Source of the DNA: Mesaphorura yosii
Lineage: Eukaryota; Arthropoda; Collembola; Poduromorpha; Tullbergiidae
DNA length: 64,000 nt
Assembly: GCA_009869945.1 (NCBI GenBank)
Contig: WIXG01000244.1
Location: 1-64,000, forward strand
Direction of reading: 5' to 3'
A program made the translations under genes and the position numbers. Position 1 is the first letter of the stretch. Each line of letters starts with the position of its first letter. Under the pieces are notes generated by a model. The model saw only the letters and a program-made list of their open reading frames with translations, made no database searches and was not told the origin of the DNA. Of this stretch, positions 60,622 through 64,000 are shown one piece after another.

Positions 60622-62882
60622 TCATATCGCACTAACTTTCTCTCCGAAATTTGTAACTGCGGTGTTGGAGGGGCAGCGAATTTCTCGCGGAGCCGTGGTC
60701 GACTTTGCTCCCATTCCCGTTCCCTGAACGGAGCAGGAAGCGCCGGACGAGCGCGGAGTATCACGAAAGGCGCAGATTCCGTTGATCTGGTGCAGGGAGC
60801 TGACTTCTGGATCCGATCTGCTGTAAAGTTCAAACCAATTTCGGTTACAAGTGATATATTAAGGTTGTGTGCATTCATGAATAAAACCAGCATTTGACTT
60901 GTCTCAATTCTTTCTGGTTTTCACTCATCCAAAAACAAACTTTTCAAAGTAAAGTTTGGCCACAAAAATGGAAACTTTCCAAAAAAAGTCGGTGGAGAAG
61001 CTGAAGTGACGCGCTACGGAGAAAAAAGTGACTCACCGTCTCTGAACCAAGGCAACTGCCTGGTACCGGCAACGCCTGCAGCACGAGACTAATGGACACG
61101 AACTGCAGGAGAACTGAGAACAACAAGGCGGCAATTTTGAAGTTAAAATTCGATGAAACGCCGACCGGAATTCGGAATTGAAAATGGAATAAATTATCGG
61201 GTTGAAAGCAGAGTTCGAGTAGCCCAGCCAAGTCAGAATCTGAAAACACAAAAAACCAGTTCGGTTAAGTTTCGTTTCGGTTGGGCGTCCGCGTCGATTC
61301 TTATTCATGACTCTAACGCACCATAAAATTCCAGAATGAAATGGATCAGTAAGCACATAAAACTCGGCTTCCATGTGTGCAATTACCGAAACACAGGAGC
61401 GTAGCCAACCAGCAATAATGTCAATATTGGATTCACCTCTCAACCTCTCCGTGTCTCTCACTCATGTCTGATTGCGCAAAAATCTGCCTGGCATTACACT
61501 TAAATGCTCCAGTCGCAATTCGTGCCGTTCGCTAGTAACGCGTTTCGCCTGGATTACATGTGGTGAGAAGAATCTCATCCCACATTTAAATTCTTCTGAC
61601 GCAGAAATACGAATCATGGAAGACAAACAAGGTTATGAATAAATTGCAATATAAATTCAATATTTTATTCAAACCGAAGCAAGTTGGCAAAAATTTCTCA
61701 TATCTTCATATTTCTATTTCATGCCAAATGAGAAAAACTAAATTTGATTTAGGCAACGGGCACGCACACATAGTAAAGCGCGAGAGTGTAGATTCGTTTG
61801 CGAGTCTGCTTGGGAAAAGTACTGAGGGAAATTGCTCACCAGTCGCACCGCATTCAATTGGAAGCGAAAAACAATTTACGCGATGTTTAATATCTATCTG
61901 GTTGTTCTACTATCTTACGCCACGCAACTCTCGCTTAAAAGTAGGAACTTACACCGCAGAATGCGACAATGAAGAAACTGTGCAATTGAAAAATCGTTGT
62001 TCTTGAGTATATCAAAGCCCTTACCTTGAAAGCAAGCCCGGGGATGCACGTTTTACAAAACGCGGTTACAATATTTGCGCAGAAGAAGGGCACCCAACAC
62101 ACGAGAAACACGCCCATGATGACTCCGACCGTCACGGCGGCCTTGTGGTCAGATACCTTAAAGAAAGAAAAAAAAGGCTAGAAAATCCTATGGCTGAGAA
62201 GCTCGCGATGAGTTGGTTACCTGGTAAGATGACGATGGGTGCGGAACGGATGGGCGCCCTTCGAATCTTGGAATTCTCGTTACAGCCTTAATGTTCTGGA
62301 CATGTTTCCGCGCGTACAGGTACAGGCGGCAATAGATGCTGACCATGACGAAGCACGGCAAGTAGAAAGAGACGCAGGAAGACACGACAGCATAGGTTGG
62401 ACTCAGGTCCAGTGCACAGGAAGGGAGGCTCTCCAGTTCTTCCACCGACTCCTCGCTCTCGTGATCGCGATGAAGGTCCAGTGAAATAGGTACGAATGAA
62501 ATGAGTGCTGCTAAAATCCAGACTATGGCGATGACGGCCAGAATGCTTCGTTTGTTCACCCAACGTCCGTAGCGAAGCGGATCCTTAATGTGGACGTATC
62601 TATCCATGGAGATGGCACAGAGATTGAGAATGGACGCAGTCGAGCACATGACATCGAAAGCCACCCAAGTGTCACAAAACTGTGGTCCAAATATCCAGTA
62701 GCCCAAAAGGTCGTTCACGACGGCAAATGTCATTACCAAACAGGCAACAAACATGTCCGCAATTGCCAGTGACACGATGAACAAGTTTCCGATTCGACGG
62801 AGCGATCTTTCCGTGTACACCGCGATGCACACCAGCGCATTCCCAACAATCGATATCAGGATCATGATGGATAAAAAGACAC
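60622..62882 (-). CDS. Dop1R1: D1-like dopamine receptor (Dop1R1 type), N-terminal exon(s) not found
   Basis: Exons in transcript order: 62882-62221, 62156-62025, 61239-61037, 60820-60622; 397 residues from TM1 to the stop. TM1 to ICL1 reads [22 protein letters not shown]3 follows [20 protein letters not shown], with [14 protein letters not shown] (DRY). ECL2 has [17 protein letters not shown]6 has [16 protein letters not shown], and TM7 has [14 protein letters not shown] (NPxxY). TM5 has no double serine next to the usual SSC motif beyond VVSSCVSFY. The last exon ends EKVSAI-stop, as I recall for insect Dop1R1, and this fits a class I PDZ ligand (S-x-I). The receptor should couple through Gs to raise cAMP (family knowledge). 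The first exon seen starts in phase 1 with an acceptor, so the start codon lies further upstream, in 62883-64000 or beyond the window. Reading through the donor at 61036 would end the protein at once (TGA at 61033-61035). Confidence 0.94.
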
Positions 62883-64000
62883 CTGCAAATCAAACAATTT
62901 CGAATTACAACGTAAGTAAATCACACATCTCATCTCTGATGCGCTCCACGAATTCCATTGTCAGTTCGTCTCCCTCTGATGAATTCATGTGTGGCTTTTA
63001 TTTAAACTGCTGCTGCCGGTATTTAGCGGAACGCAGGGTTAAACTTTTCGCTAAGTTGTTGTCAACCGTCCAAGCGTCAAACTCAAAGCCGAGTCTGTTC
63101 ATGGAGTATTGTACGCGTTAATGTATTTTCCATCGTGTACCCTCTATCAGAACTTTGTGAAAAGAAAAAATTCTTCCTTCTTCACACGACATTTCAGATA
63201 TACACCGCGGATAGTTTCGACGTGGTCGAAATGACTCCCCCAACATTCCTTGCAGCTGCCGCATTCGATCAAAGTCTGTCACGGTCACAGACAAGTGTGC
63301 GTCTGTCATTGTTATAGTTCAATGTGTCGTGACGCGAAAAACACATTTGCCGTTGAAATGATCAGGAGGGAAGTATTCGATGTGTTATGAACATTTATTA
63401 GAATTCTACATTTCATCCGAAATAAGTCTGTTACTTCGGCAATCGCGAAAGTCTAACACATTCCACTGAATTCAAATTCAGGAAGGTGTAGACAAAGTTT
63501 GGCTTGCAGATATCGAGAGAAAATGCAGCGCAGTCAGATGCAAGGCGTATGACGTAGGCCGAGGAAAAATTATTGAGAAAGTTCATCTGTCAAAACGACT
63601 CACAAACTTCACTTATCAAGTCAAACTCCAGAAAAATGCTTATTCAATGACATGTCACATGATAAAGTCAAAGCCATTTCGATTTCTATTTTTCGGTCGT
63701 TCTGCCTTTTCTCTGGTATGTCGTAATTGAAATCAAATGAAGTTTGTGATTACTATTTAGCACTGCAAGGAGATGGAAGTACAACTAAATAAAGGAGGAA
63801 ACGAAACAAGCGCAGTGGTGCAAGCAGGTGCTGGATTTTCAGATATTATTTCAGGATTTAAATTAGGAATAGAGAGCTGCGTCAAGTTCGCACAAAAACC
63901 AAAGTTGAATATTTACATCACTTTCTATTCTTTTGTGTTGTCTGTCTCAGCCATTATACACTGAGAATTGACAGCTGGTAACCGGATTCCCGTTTGGATC
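62883..64000. other. Upstream part of the dopamine receptor gene; no exon identified
   Basis: An N-terminal coding exon with a phase-1 donor is expected on the minus strand, here or beyond the window. The nearest candidate opens MNSSEGDELTMEF (ATG near 62987), with an N-glycosylation motif. It would require an intron of only about 42 nt, shorter than any other here, so I do not adopt it. Plus-strand frames such as 63773-63964 are not recognised. Confidence 0.4.

Noticed and set aside
62883..62987. First coding exon of the dopamine receptor starting MNSSEGDEL
   Set aside because: It would require a 42 nt intron, below the minimum of about 60 nt seen elsewhere here, and the donor is weak.

Overview
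This is a window of an animal nuclear genome, about 60% A+T, with intron-split genes on both strands, canonical GT-AG splice sites and AATAAA signals. No prokaryotic operon, CRISPR array or prophage is visible. The gene set points to an arthropod: a Skeletor-type DM13/DOMON protein, a complexin ending in a CAAX box, and an insect-type D1-like dopamine receptor. A short (CCTAA)n stretch matching the arthropod telomere motif TTAGG agrees with this. I cannot name the order or species.

Layout. Positions 77-8893 (+): 3' part of a Skeletor gene (18 exons here, about 1,400 residues), plus one candidate alternative exon. Positions 8894-16779: intergenic, with a repeat containing a 5S rRNA-like core. 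Positions 16780-28462 (+): complete complexin (4 exons, 140 aa) with a 9.8 kb first intron. Positions 31997-33436 (-): complete MAK16 (8 exons, 284 aa). Positions 34016-37128 (-): an LRRC27-like leucine-rich repeat protein (8 exons, 419 aa). Positions 37129-43109: intergenic, with a 545 bp fold-back element. Positions 43110-54078 (+): complete STK32/YANK-type kinase (9 exons, 489 aa); a 460 bp terminal-inverted-repeat element lies in its first intron. Positions 54079-60596: intergenic, with an inverted duplication and a minisatellite-bounded repeat containing a tRNA-like segment. Positions 60622-62882 (-): a D1-like dopamine receptor lacking only its N-terminal exon(s).

Functionally the neighbours are unrelated, as is usual in animal genomes: a cuticle/surface protein, a presynaptic SNARE regulator, a 60S ribosome-biogenesis factor, an LRR protein, a lipid-anchored kinase and a monoamine receptor. 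Exons were built by eye from reading frame, splice motifs, intron phase and remembered family sequences. All coding lengths close in frame. Transcript data would be needed for UTRs and isoforms.
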